Shown: in pieces, positions 37,517 through 46,043 of the stretch
Layout of the letters: each line of letters begins with the position of its first letter
Numbering within the stretch: position 1 is the stretch's first letter
Assembly (NCBI GenBank): GCA_016720635.1
Contig: JADKKF010000002.1
Location: forward strand, 186,001-250,000
Length of the DNA: 64,000 bases
Reading direction: 5' to 3'
From: Saprospiraceae bacterium
Lineage (GTDB): Bacteria > Bacteroidota > Bacteroidia > Chitinophagales > Saprospiraceae
Program-made: the position numbers and the translations under genes
Notes under the pieces: generated by a model
Told to the model about the DNA's origin: nothing
What the model saw: only the letters and a program-made list of their open reading frames with translations
Database searches by the model: none

Positions 37517-38692
37517 ATGAGTACTCAGACTTGGTTTTTTGTTTTTTTTATGTTTTCAACCTTTATCACCAGTGCTCAAGATGATTTAATACAAAAAATA
37601 AAAGACAACAAATCCGAAAAGGTTGACCTTGTTTTTACACCAATTTGCCAAATTGCAACGACATCAATTAAAGACCAAGGATCCTCGGGCACATGTTGGT
37701 GCTATAGTACTAACTCCTTTTTGGAATCTGAAATATTAAGAAATAAAAAAGAATCCATTGATATCTCTGAAATGTACACTGTCAGAAATATGTATATCGA
37801 TAAAGCTGAAAACTATGTTAGAATGCATGGGAATTTAGCTTATGGTCAAGGAGGTGCCTTTCACGATGTCCTCAACATGTACCGCAGATATGGGGCCTTA
37901 CCTCAAGATATCTACCAAGGGCTTAATTATGGAACGAATAGAAACAATCACGAAGAATTAGAAACGGTATTGAAAGGTATGTTGGATGCTATCATTAAGG
38001 GTAAAAAATTGACCCCAATATGGAAAGTTGCGGTTTCGAAAGTAGTGGACACGTATCTCGGAGATGTTCCTGAAAAATTTAATTACAAAGGTAAGGAATA
38101 CACTCCTAAATCTTGGGCTAGTGATGTAGTTGGTATAAATCCCGATGACTATCTCGAGTTTACTTCATTTTCTCATGCCCCATTTTATCAAAAAATGCTG
38201 GTCATGGTGCCAGATAATTGGTCTTACGATTTGTCATACAATGTCAAAGTTGGAGAAATGACCGAAATAATGGATTATGCGCTTAAAAATGGTTATTCCA
38301 TCGCTTGGGCGACCGATGTTTCTGATAAAGGGTTTTCATGGAAAAATGGTGTAGCCGTTGTTCCTCAGAAGTCATTTGAAGACATGGATGAAAAAGAAAA
38401 ATCTAGCGTATTCAGCTCCTCTATTCCAGAGAAGAGCATTACTCAAGAATTGCGTCAAACAGAATTTGACAATTATCTGACCACGGATGACCATGGGATG
38501 CATTTGACTGGTATAGCCAAGGATCAATTTGGCAAAGAATATTATATTACCAAAAACAGTTGGGGAGAAAAAAACGACTATAAAGGATTTTTATACGTAT
38601 CAAAACCATTTGTTGAATTAAAGACAACAACCTTTATTGTGCACAAAAATGGGGTTCCAAAGCATATCCTTAAAAAATTAGGCCTTAATTAA
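37517..38692 (+). CDS. C1 family cysteine peptidase (aminopeptidase C / bleomycin hydrolase-like), secreted
   Basis: A 391-residue papain-superfamily peptidase. A signal peptide (WFFVFFMFSTFITSAQ) is followed by the active-site strand IKDQGSSGTCWCYSTNSFLE, with oxyanion Gln and catalytic Cys. The catalytic His lies in DDHGMHLTGIAKDQFGK and the Asn in YITKNSWGEK. All three catalytic residues are intact. The first five residues after the nucleophile are WCYST instead of the usual WAFS, a change typical of the bleomycin-hydrolase side of the family. Most PepC enzymes are cytoplasmic, whereas this one is exported. Confidence 0.88.
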   Translation: MSTQTWFFVFFMFSTFITSAQDDLIQKIKDNKSEKVDLVFTPICQIATTSIKDQGSSGTCWCYSTNSFLESEILRNKKESIDISEMYTVRNMYIDKAENYVRMHGNLAYGQGGAFHDVLNMYRRYGALPQDIYQGLNYGTNRNNHEELETVLKGMLDAIIKGKKLTPIWKVAVSKVVDTYLGDVPEKFNYKGKEYTPKSWASDVVGINPDDYLEFTSFSHAPFYQKMLVMVPDNWSYDLSYNVKVGEMTEIMDYALKNGYSIAWATDVSDKGFSWKNGVAVVPQKSFEDMDEKEKSSVFSSSIPEKSITQELRQTEFDNYLTTDDHGMHLTGIAKDQFGKEYYITKNSWGEKNDYKGFLYVSKPFVELKTTTFIVHKNGVPKHILKKLGLN

Positions 38693-38704
38693 TTTCGTGT
38701 TTAT

Positions 38705-39394
38705 ATGTGTGGTCGGTCTTCATTGACAAAAAATGAAAAAGAATTGGAGGCTCGTTTTGGTTCCACTTTCTATTCTGAAGATTTAGAAAGATATAACCCC
38801 TTGCCTAATTTTAACGTCTGCCCTGGCCATGTTATGCCAATTAAAGACAAACCCAATGCGACACATTTTACACCTTCTACTTGGGGAGTTAATCTAAAAT
38901 TTGGTCCCAAAACCCAACTTCTCATAAATGCTCGCTCGGAAACAATGGCTGAAAAAAAAACATTTTCATCGGTCTTATATTCTGGTCGATGCATTGTTCC
39001 AATGGACGGATATTATGAATGGCGTCGATCTGAGAATACTTTAGTTCCCTATTATATTCATTTTGAAAATCGTATGCTGGTAGCTGCCGCAGGTTTGAGT
39101 TTTGTAAACTCTGCGACGAATGAAAACCATTTTATTGTTTTGACAAGGCCCTCCGAAGGCTCATTGCGTGACATACATGATCGAATGCCTGTTTTTTTAG
39201 AAGAAAAGGAATATTCAGATTGGCTTACACCTTTGATCAATTCTAGTGATATACTTTCTATTATAAATCGAAAAATAATTATTCCTCCGTATTTTTATCC
39301 TGTAAGTAGTAAAATCAATTCTTCAAAAAACAACGAGCCAGATCTTATCCTGCCTTCAAAAAATATCGATTTTAAACAGGGAAGCTTATTCTAA
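38705..39394 (+). CDS. SOS response-associated peptidase family protein (YedK/HMCES-like)
   Basis: A SRAP-domain protein of 229 residues. It starts MCGRSSLTKNEKE, where Cys2 forms the covalent thiazolidine link to abasic sites in single-stranded DNA once the Met is removed. Other family marks are LLINARSETMAEKKTF, GRCIVPMDGYYEWRR with the catalytic Glu/His region, and DIHDRMPVFL. It protects DNA at abasic sites rather than acting as a classical peptidase. It lies 12 bases after the C1 peptidase and 25 before the GH3-like gene. Confidence 0.93.
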   Translation: MCGRSSLTKNEKELEARFGSTFYSEDLERYNPLPNFNVCPGHVMPIKDKPNATHFTPSTWGVNLKFGPKTQLLINARSETMAEKKTFSSVLYSGRCIVPMDGYYEWRRSENTLVPYYIHFENRMLVAAAGLSFVNSATNENHFIVLTRPSEGSLRDIHDRMPVFLEEKEYSDWLTPLINSSDILSIINRKIIIPPYFYPVSSKINSSKNNEPDLILPSKNIDFKQGSLF

Positions 39395-39419
39395 AAAAAT
39401 TGTCAAGAAAACATTTTAT

Positions 39420-40919
39420 ATGGGTATAAAATCTAATTTAATAAAACCATTTGCCAAGCTCATTTCATCTAAAATTGATAAGATGAGCCAAAATGCGCTT
39501 AAAGACCAAGAGAAAATTCGCAACCAAAATATTTCTTTCGCAAAAACTACACAATTTGGCCAAGATCATCAATTCGGGGATATTAAAACATACGAGGATT
39601 TTAAAGCCTTGGTCCCCATCAATGATTATGAAGGCATAAAAAATTATATTGAAAAAATAAAACAGGGACAGTCTAATATTTTGTGGCCTGGTATCCCAAA
39701 ATATTTCGCTAAGACGAGCGGAACCACCTCTGGTGTGAAATATATACCACTCACCAAAGAAAGCCTCCCAAATCATTTTGAATCAGCAAGAAACGCCCTT
39801 TTTCATTATGGTATAAAACAAAAAAATCTTTCTTGGTTAGATGGGCGGATTATTTTTCTATCTGGCAGCCCCACTCTTGAAAATGTTGGCGGCATCCTTA
39901 CGGGACGACTTTCTGGCATTGTCAACCATCAAGTTCCTAATTGGCTTAAAAAAAATCAACTTCCATCCTGGGAAACCAATTGTATTGATGATTGGGAAGA
40001 AAAACTTGATAATATCGTAAGAGAGACTATTGACAAAGACATGCGCCTTATCTCTGGGATTCCACCTTGGGTTCAAATGTATTACGAACGGCTGTTGTTA
40101 CTATCTAATAAATCGACGATCAAGGCTCTTTATCCCAATTATTCCGTATTCGTTTATGGTGGTGTGAATTTTGAACCCTATCGATCCAAACTGGAAGAGT
40201 TGGTGGGTAATTCTATAGATAGCATTGAAACCTTTCCTGCATCTGAAGGCTTTTTTGCATTTAGAGATGATCTAAATCACCCTGGCCTGCTATTAAATAC
40301 AAACTCAGGAATATTCTTTGAGTTTGTTCCTTTAGAGGAATATGGAAAAAAAGATGCTAGAAGACTCGAGTTAAAAGATGTCCAATTAAATCAACAATAT
40401 GCGTTGATTATCAATAACAATGCTGGTCTTTGGGGATATGATATCGGAGACACTGTAGAATTTTGTTCACTGGAGCCCTACCGATTGAAGGTCACCGGTC
40501 GGGTAAAACATTATATCTCTGCATTCGGTGAACACGTTATTGCAAAGGAAGTAGAAGAGTCAATAAAACTTTGTTCCAAATATTTTGGCTTTAATATCAT
40601 AGAATTCACGGTTGCTCCTCAAGTCTCACCCCACAATAGTTTGCCTTATCATGAATGGTTGGTTGAATTTGATAATATTCCTTCTGACTTAGAGGCAGTT
40701 TCTAATTACTTAGATCTTGAGATGAGGAAACAAAATATATATTATGAAGATCTTATAAGTGGTGGTATTTTAAGGCCCTTGGTTATTTCTTGTCTCAAAC
40801 CAAATTCCTTTATTGAATACATGAAAGAGGAGGGTAAATTGGGGGGTCAAAATAAAGTACCTAGACTTACCAATGACCGAAAAATAGCTGATCGCTTGTA
40901 TAAATTTATTATTAGATAA
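39420..40919 (+). CDS. GH3 family acyl-adenylate/amino acid ligase-like protein
   Basis: A 499-residue member of the GH3 auxin-responsive promoter family, the ANL-superfamily enzymes that adenylate a carboxylate and join it to an amine. Visible marks are the P-loop-like KTSGTTSGVKYIPLT, the FVYGGVNFEPYRSKLEEL segment, and the Gly-rich LWGYDIGDTVEF plus KVTGRVKHYISAFGEH near the hinge. Bacteroidota often carry one copy. The natural substrate in bacteria is not known and cannot be read here. It converges on rodA with a 1-base gap. Confidence 0.88.
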   Translation: MGIKSNLIKPFAKLISSKIDKMSQNALKDQEKIRNQNISFAKTTQFGQDHQFGDIKTYEDFKALVPINDYEGIKNYIEKIKQGQSNILWPGIPKYFAKTSGTTSGVKYIPLTKESLPNHFESARNALFHYGIKQKNLSWLDGRIIFLSGSPTLENVGGILTGRLSGIVNHQVPNWLKKNQLPSWETNCIDDWEEKLDNIVRETIDKDMRLISGIPPWVQMYYERLLLLSNKSTIKALYPNYSVFVYGGVNFEPYRSKLEELVGNSIDSIETFPASEGFFAFRDDLNHPGLLLNTNSGIFFEFVPLEEYGKKDARRLELKDVQLNQQYALIINNNAGLWGYDIGDTVEFCSLEPYRLKVTGRVKHYISAFGEHVIAKEVEESIKLCSKYFGFNIIEFTVAPQVSPHNSLPYHEWLVEFDNIPSDLEAVSNYLDLEMRKQNIYYEDLISGGILRPLVISCLKPNSFIEYMKEEGKLGGQNKVPRLTNDRKIADRLYKFIIR

Positions 40920-40920
40920 A

Positions 40921-42318
40921 TTATCTAATTTGACGGGAGTAATCCATCTTTAAAAATACGCCTAACAAGAGTGAAAAACCCATCATGGATGAACCGCCAT
41001 GGCTCAAGAAAGGCAAAGGAATTCCTATTATAGGCATCAGTCCTATGGTCATGCTAATATTGATAAAAATATGAATAAAAAAAACTCCAGCGATACAATA
41101 TCCATAATTTTTGGCAAAATTTAATTTTTGGCGTTCGGCCAAAATAATTATCCTTGTAATCAACAAAATAAACAAAAAAATAATAAATCCTGCGCCTATA
41201 AAACCAAATTCTTCACCTACCGTACAAAATATAAAATCTGTTGATTGTTCTGGCACATAATTCAACTTTGTCATCGTTCCTTCCAAAAATCCTTTGCCAG
41301 TAAATCCACCTGATCCAATGGCCATTTTAGATTGCAAAACATTGTATAATGATCCTTTAGGGTCACATTTTTCAGGATGAAGCCAAACATTAATTCTTTC
41401 TTGTTGGTGGGGTTTCAGAAAGTCAAAAATTATATTTGCACCCAATGAAATAATATTCAATCCGATAAAAGTAAAAAGTATTAATACCAAATCTTTGGGA
41501 GCCCTATTTTTCCAAGATAAAAAAAGATTGACTCCAAGCAGTAGTAAATAAAAACTCAATAAGTAATAAAAATTTGCTTCCGAATAAAAGAAAAAATAAA
41601 CTATCATAAATACGATTAAGGAAAGAATCGTAATCATTTTATCTTTTATATAAAAATAGCAAGCCAAAATGGTGAAAAAGATTAGGACTATGGTCGAACT
41701 ATGTAATCCTAAAATCAAAGATCCCACAAATCCAGCTGCACACAAAAAAAATATATAATAATATACTGGATTTAACCCTTCTCTATAAAGTAAAATAAAA
41801 AAAGAAAGAAAGACAAGACACGATCCAGCATCTGGTTGAAAAATAATTAAAATTACCGGGAATAAGAAAATTCCAATAGCTGCCAAGACCGATTTTGAGT
41901 CATTAATCTTAAAACCAGGGGCACTCATAAATGTGGACAAAGCAATAGCTGTTGCAAATTTTGTAAATTCAACTGGTTGAAAACTAAATGCACCAAATGA
42001 ATACCAAGCCTTAGCTCCATTAATTTCTTTACCAAAAATCAATACCCCTACCAATAAAAGCAGGCTAAATAAATAAAAAACGTAAGACAGACCTCGCCAA
42101 AATTGAACAGGAATGATGAATGTTACCCCTATTATCATCAAAGAAACAATAACCCAAATGAATTGGCGACCAGTATTTACACTCATATCGAATGCACTTG
42201 TATGAATTTTGCCATCGTAGTTTACGGCATATACAAGCATCCATCCTATAAAAATTAAGGCTAGATATAGACCAAATGTGATTATGTCAATAGAACCCTC
42301 TGATTTGGTTATTTTCAT
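40921..42318 (-). CDS. rodA: rod shape-determining protein RodA
   Basis: SEDS-family glycosyltransferase that polymerises peptidoglycan during elongation. 465 residues with ten or so membrane spans. Family motifs: GAKAWYSFGAFSFQPVEFTK, FQPDAGSCLVFLSFF with the key Asp, AIGSGGFTGKGFLEGTMTKL, VPEQSTDFIFCTVGEEFGF and LPFLSHGGSSMMGFSLLLG. It overlaps the SPOR gene by 4 bases (ATGA), so the two are co-translated. The usual mreBCD/pbp2 neighbours are absent from the window. Confidence 0.94.
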   Translation of the reverse strand: MKITKSEGSIDIITFGLYLALIFIGWMLVYAVNYDGKIHTSAFDMSVNTGRQFIWVIVSLMIIGVTFIIPVQFWRGLSYVFYLFSLLLLVGVLIFGKEINGAKAWYSFGAFSFQPVEFTKFATAIALSTFMSAPGFKINDSKSVLAAIGIFLFPVILIIFQPDAGSCLVFLSFFILLYREGLNPVYYYIFFLCAAGFVGSLILGLHSSTIVLIFFTILACYFYIKDKMITILSLIVFMIVYFFFYSEANFYYLLSFYLLLLGVNLFLSWKNRAPKDLVLILFTFIGLNIISLGANIIFDFLKPHQQERINVWLHPEKCDPKGSLYNVLQSKMAIGSGGFTGKGFLEGTMTKLNYVPEQSTDFIFCTVGEEFGFIGAGFIIFLFILLITRIIILAERQKLNFAKNYGYCIAGVFFIHIFINISMTIGLMPIIGIPLPFLSHGGSSMMGFSLLLGVFLKMDYSRQIR

Positions 42319-42728
42319 TCTTGCTCGAAGTCTTTAAAATCTTTTACGTCAATTTCATCAACCGTCAAAAATGAACCAGGATATGTTTTTCTCAATTCCA
42401 CCAACATTTCTTGAGCAGAATAAACGTCTCTAAACGTCCCTATTTTTAAATGAAAATACGGATCAACAAATCCCCAAACTACTTTTTCTTCAGGATATTT
42501 TGATTCCATTTTCATTTTTGTATCTTCCATAATCCTTCTATCCGCAGTAGAATAAAACTGAATCCTCCACCCTTTTATTTTCTTAGCATACTTGAATTGA
42601 TTGGTATATTTAGTAATTAGCTCCGTAATAGCTGGAGATTCATAAATATTAACGCTTTGGCCTAATGAAATATTACTCACCAAAACCAAGCAAATGAACC
42701 AACCCAATTTAATAATTACCTTACCCAT
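42315..42728 (-). CDS. SPOR domain-containing protein
   Basis: A small exported protein, 137 residues from the ATG at 42728. Signal peptide: GKVIIKLGWFICLVLVSNIS. The C-terminal part is a SPOR domain (GWRIQFYSTADRRIMEDTKM, then DPYFHLKIGTFRDVYSAQEM), which binds denuded glycan strands of peptidoglycan. The longer frame to a TTG at 42752 is unlikely because a TAnnTTTG element overlaps it. The stop overlaps the rodA start by 4 bases, tying it to cell-wall growth. Confidence 0.83.
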   Translation of the reverse strand: MGKVIIKLGWFICLVLVSNISLGQSVNIYESPAITELITKYTNQFKYAKKIKGWRIQFYSTADRRIMEDTKMKMESKYPEEKVVWGFVDPYFHLKIGTFRDVYSAQEMLVELRKTYPGSFLTVDEIDVKDFKDFEQE

Positions 42729-42741
42729 ACTTTTTATTTTA

Positions 42742-42776
42742 CAAATGTACAACTAAATAAAAAAAGGCTGCCCAAA
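42742..42776 (-). promoter_or_regulatory. putative promoter of the SPOR-rodA pair
   Basis: On the minus strand TACATTTG (42749-42742) fits TAnnTTTG, with TTTG (42776-42773) 23 bases upstream. It overlaps the end of the metK terminator and would place transcription start past the TTG at 42752, supporting the ATG at 42728. Confidence 0.45.
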
Positions 42777-42786
42777 TAGGCAGCCT
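42758..42786 (-). terminator. intrinsic terminator after metK
   Basis: AGGCTGCC pairs with GGCAGCCT (42765-42772 and 42779-42786) around a 6-base loop, followed on the minus strand by a run of seven T. It sits 29 bases past the metK stop codon. Confidence 0.88.
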
Positions 42787-42814
42787 GGTCAAATATCTTA
42801 TTTGTTTAGTTTTA

Positions 42815-44101
42815 TTATAAACCAAACGCTGATTTAATTTCACCAACCATATCTGTTTTCTCCCATGTAAATAGCTCAACCTCTTTTGTTACAACCTGCC
42901 CATCTGGTGATACAAATGTCTTGGTTACGACCTCTGGGTTCCTACCCATATGCCCATATGCTGCTGTTTCACTATAAATTGGGTTTCTAAGTTTTAATCT
43001 TGTCTCAATAGCATATGGTCTCATATCAAAGATTTTCTCTACGACTCTTGCTATCTCACCATCCGTCATTTTTACCTTAGCAGTACCATATGTATTTATA
43101 TAAATACCCATGGGCTGTGCTACACCTATTGCATACGAAACTTGAACCAATACTTCATCACAAAGTCCCGCGGCTACTAGATTTTTTGCAATATGGCGAG
43201 TCGCATAGGCAGCTGATCTATCAACTTTTGAAGGATCCTTACCACTAAATGCTCCTCCTCCATGAGCGCCTTTTCCTCCATAAGTATCCACGATGATTTT
43301 TCTACCCGTAAGACCAGTGTCACCGTGTGGCCCACCTATCACAAATTTACCAGTAGGGTTTATATGATACTTTATCTCACCATCAAATAGGTGCACATAT
43401 TGAGGATATTTAGCCTTTACTCTAGGAATTAATATTTCAATTAAATCAGATTTTATCTTAGCTAACATTTCATTATCTGCTGCTATATGGGCAGCATCAG
43501 AATCATTGGCTGGCTTTACAAAATCATCGTGTTGTGTTGAAATTACGATGGCGTCGATGATGATTGGTCTATTATTGTCATCATAAACTAAAGTCACTTG
43601 AGATTTCGCATCGGGCCTTAAATATTTAATTTCCGTATTTTCTCTTCTAATAGCGGCCAATTCGATTAACAAATTATGCGCAATATCCAATGCCAATGGC
43701 ATGTAGTTGGATGTCTCATGTGTAGCATATCCGAACATCATACCTTGATCTCCAGCTCCTTGTTCCATTTTCTCCTTGCGATCAACACCTCGGTTTATAT
43801 CCGCAGATTGTTCGTGAATAGCCGACAAAACACCACAGCTATTTGCCTCGAACATATATTCACTCTTGGTATAACCAATTTTTTGAATTACATCTCTGGT
43901 AATTTTTTGAACATCTAAATATGTATTTGATTTTACCTCTCCAGCCAATATAACTTGTCCAGTAGTTACCAATGTTTCACAGGCAACTTTCGATTCTGGG
44001 TCAAATGCTAAAAAATTATCAATTAATGCATCTGAAATTTGATCTGCAACTTTATCCGGATGTCCTTCCGATACAGATTCTGATGTAAATAAATATGCCA
44101 T
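42815..44101 (-). CDS. metK: S-adenosylmethionine synthase
   Basis: Makes S-adenosylmethionine from methionine and ATP. From the ATG at 44101 it is 428 residues, starting AYLFTSESVSEGHPDKVADQ. Other signatures: GAGDQGMMFGYATHET, GGPHGDTGLTGRKIIVDTYG and GGGAFSGKDPSKVDRSAAY. A frame reaching a TTG at 44137 is longer by 12 residues but would overlap the promoter element at 44126-44133, so the ATG is preferred. It is transcribed alone between a terminator and a divergent aspS. It supplies the methyl donor for the methyltransferases and radical SAM enzymes in this window. Confidence 0.97.
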   Translation of the reverse strand: MAYLFTSESVSEGHPDKVADQISDALIDNFLAFDPESKVACETLVTTGQVILAGEVKSNTYLDVQKITRDVIQKIGYTKSEYMFEANSCGVLSAIHEQSADINRGVDRKEKMEQGAGDQGMMFGYATHETSNYMPLALDIAHNLLIELAAIRRENTEIKYLRPDAKSQVTLVYDDNNRPIIIDAIVISTQHDDFVKPANDSDAAHIAADNEMLAKIKSDLIEILIPRVKAKYPQYVHLFDGEIKYHINPTGKFVIGGPHGDTGLTGRKIIVDTYGGKGAHGGGAFSGKDPSKVDRSAAYATRHIAKNLVAAGLCDEVLVQVSYAIGVAQPMGIYINTYGTAKVKMTDGEIARVVEKIFDMRPYAIETRLKLRNPIYSETAAYGHMGRNPEVVTKTFVSPDGQVVTKEVELFTWEKTDMVGEIKSAFGL

Positions 44102-44125
44102 TGTTAAATTTTTTATTAAAGACCG

Positions 44126-44157
44126 CAAAATTATCAAATTTATTTTACAAATTCCAA
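44126..44157 (-). promoter_or_regulatory. putative metK promoter
   Basis: On the minus strand TAATTTTG (44133-44126) fits TAnnTTTG, with TTG (44157-44155) 21 bases upstream as a -33 element. The start codon at 44101 is 24 bases downstream. Confidence 0.55.
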
Positions 44158-44219
44158 CAAATGCCTAATAATAAGATGAGAACTGCTTAATGCTACTAGT
44201 TTACGAACAAAACTTGTCA

Positions 44220-44227
44220 TATCTTTG
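44220..44227 (+). promoter_or_regulatory. putative aspS -7 promoter element
   Basis: TATCTTTG matches TAnnTTTG. It overlaps the TTG at 44225 that would begin the longest frame, so transcription should start after that codon and the ATG at 44255 is the likelier aspS start. The -33 region is weak. Confidence 0.5.
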
Positions 44228-44254
44228 CTTTTTTTTATCTCTATTTCAATCAAA

Positions 44255-46018
44255 ATGAATAAATATAGGACACATAATTGCGGACAATTAAGACTTGACG
44301 ATGTTTCTTCTTCTGTAACTTTAGCTGGATGGGTTGATATCGTTCGGGAGTTTGGAGCCTTGACTTTTGTGGACCTTCGAGATAGATTTGGAATTACACA
44401 ACTCGTCTTTGACAGTCAAAAAGATGTTGAAATCTTTAATACTGCTCGAAAATTGGGAAGAGAATTTGTAATACAAGCCACTGGGACAGTCCGCGAAAGG
44501 ACTAACAAAAATCCCAACAGAGAAACTGGTGAAATAGAAATCGAGGTCGATTCTCTTAATATTTTGAATGTCTCCAAAACTCCACCGTTTACCATAACCG
44601 ATGTTACAGACGGAGGCGATGACCTTAGGATGAAGTATCGATTCTTAGATTTAAGGCGCAGTCCCGTCCAAAACAATTTGTTTTTTAGGTCTCGTGTTGC
44701 TTTAGAAGTTAGAAAATATCTTTCGGACTTAGATTTTGTAGAAGTTGAAACACCATTTTTGATTAAAAGCACACCTGAAGGAGCAAGAGATTTTGTCGTC
44801 CCAAGTCGCTTAAATCCCGGTCAATTTTACGCTTTGCCCCAGTCTCCACAGACTTTTAAACAATTGTTAATGGTCTCTGGATTTGATAAATATTTTCAAA
44901 TAGTAAAATGCTTTAGGGATGAAGATCTTCGAGCCGACAGACAACCAGAGTTTACGCAAATAGATTGTGAGATGTCATTCGTAACTCAAGATGAGATACT
45001 TGACACATTCGAGGGACTTACTGTACATTTATTTAACGAGGTTTTAGGTATTCATTTAGACACCTTTCCAAGGATGACCTATGATGACGCCATGGCGTAT
45101 TATGGTGTGGACAAACCAGATTTGCGTTTTGACATGAAAATTCAAAATTTAAATCAACTTAAGGATCATGGGTTTTCAGTATTCGATTCTTCTGAATTTG
45201 TTGGAGGACTAATACTTGAAACAGGTGGCGAAAGTTTCTCTAATAAGGACATCAATGAATTAACAGAGTGGGTCAAACGGCCACAAATCGGTGCAGCTGG
45301 CCTGGCTTATATTAAATTCAATGTTGATGGAAGTATAAAATCTAGCATTGGTAAGTTTTATTCTGATGAGTTTCTTCAAAATCTAAAAAATGATTTCTCC
45401 CTAAAAGATGGAGATATCTTCTTCATTTTATCAGGTGAAACAGAAAAAACGCTTCGTCAATTGGGTGAATTGAGACTAGAACTAGGAAATCGATTTGGTT
45501 TGAGAGATCCAAAGGTTTTCAAACCATTATGGGTAATAGACTTTCCTCTCTTAGAGTGGGATGATACTACACAGAGGTTTTATGCCATGCACCACCCATT
45601 TACTTCGCCGAAAAAGGATGATATCCACAAAATGAGCGATACTGATTTAACTGTTCTCAAAAGCTTGAGAGCGGACGCTTATGATTTGGTATTAAATGGT
45701 GTTGAAATTGGTGGGGGATCTATTCGTATTTTTGACCGCGACCTTCAAGCAAGAAATTTTAATTTGCTAGGCTTTACTCCAGAAAAAGCCGAGGAACAGT
45801 TTGGGTTTTTGATGAGTGCCTTTGAATATGGTGCTCCTCCACATGGCGGCATTGCTTTCGGGTTTGACAGACTTTGTTCTGTTATGAATGGTCAAAATAG
45901 TATTCGGGACTTTATTGCTTTTCCAAAAAATAATCAAGGAAAGGATATGATGATTGATGCACCAGCCAGTATTGAACAAGAGCAACTTAAAGAATTGGCA
46001 ATAAAATTAGATTCATGA
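44255..46018 (+). CDS. aspS: aspartate-tRNA ligase
   Basis: Charges tRNA-Asp. From the ATG at 44255 it is 587 residues: an OB-fold anticodon-binding domain (VTLAGWVDIVREFGALTFVD) followed by the class II catalytic core. Motif 2 lies in FRDEDLRADRQPEFTQIDCE, the flipping loop in ALPQSPQTFKQLLMVSGF, and motif 3 in GGIAFGFDRLCSVM. The bacterial GAD insertion is present. It lacks signs of a paralogous archaeal-type gene. Divergent from metK. Confidence 0.97.
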   Translation: MNKYRTHNCGQLRLDDVSSSVTLAGWVDIVREFGALTFVDLRDRFGITQLVFDSQKDVEIFNTARKLGREFVIQATGTVRERTNKNPNRETGEIEIEVDSLNILNVSKTPPFTITDVTDGGDDLRMKYRFLDLRRSPVQNNLFFRSRVALEVRKYLSDLDFVEVETPFLIKSTPEGARDFVVPSRLNPGQFYALPQSPQTFKQLLMVSGFDKYFQIVKCFRDEDLRADRQPEFTQIDCEMSFVTQDEILDTFEGLTVHLFNEVLGIHLDTFPRMTYDDAMAYYGVDKPDLRFDMKIQNLNQLKDHGFSVFDSSEFVGGLILETGGESFSNKDINELTEWVKRPQIGAAGLAYIKFNVDGSIKSSIGKFYSDEFLQNLKNDFSLKDGDIFFILSGETEKTLRQLGELRLELGNRFGLRDPKVFKPLWVIDFPLLEWDDTTQRFYAMHHPFTSPKKDDIHKMSDTDLTVLKSLRADAYDLVLNGVEIGGGSIRIFDRDLQARNFNLLGFTPEKAEEQFGFLMSAFEYGAPPHGGIAFGFDRLCSVMNGQNSIRDFIAFPKNNQGKDMMIDAPASIEQEQLKELAIKLDS

Positions 46019-46043
46019 AATTCTCGTAAAGACATTAATAAAA

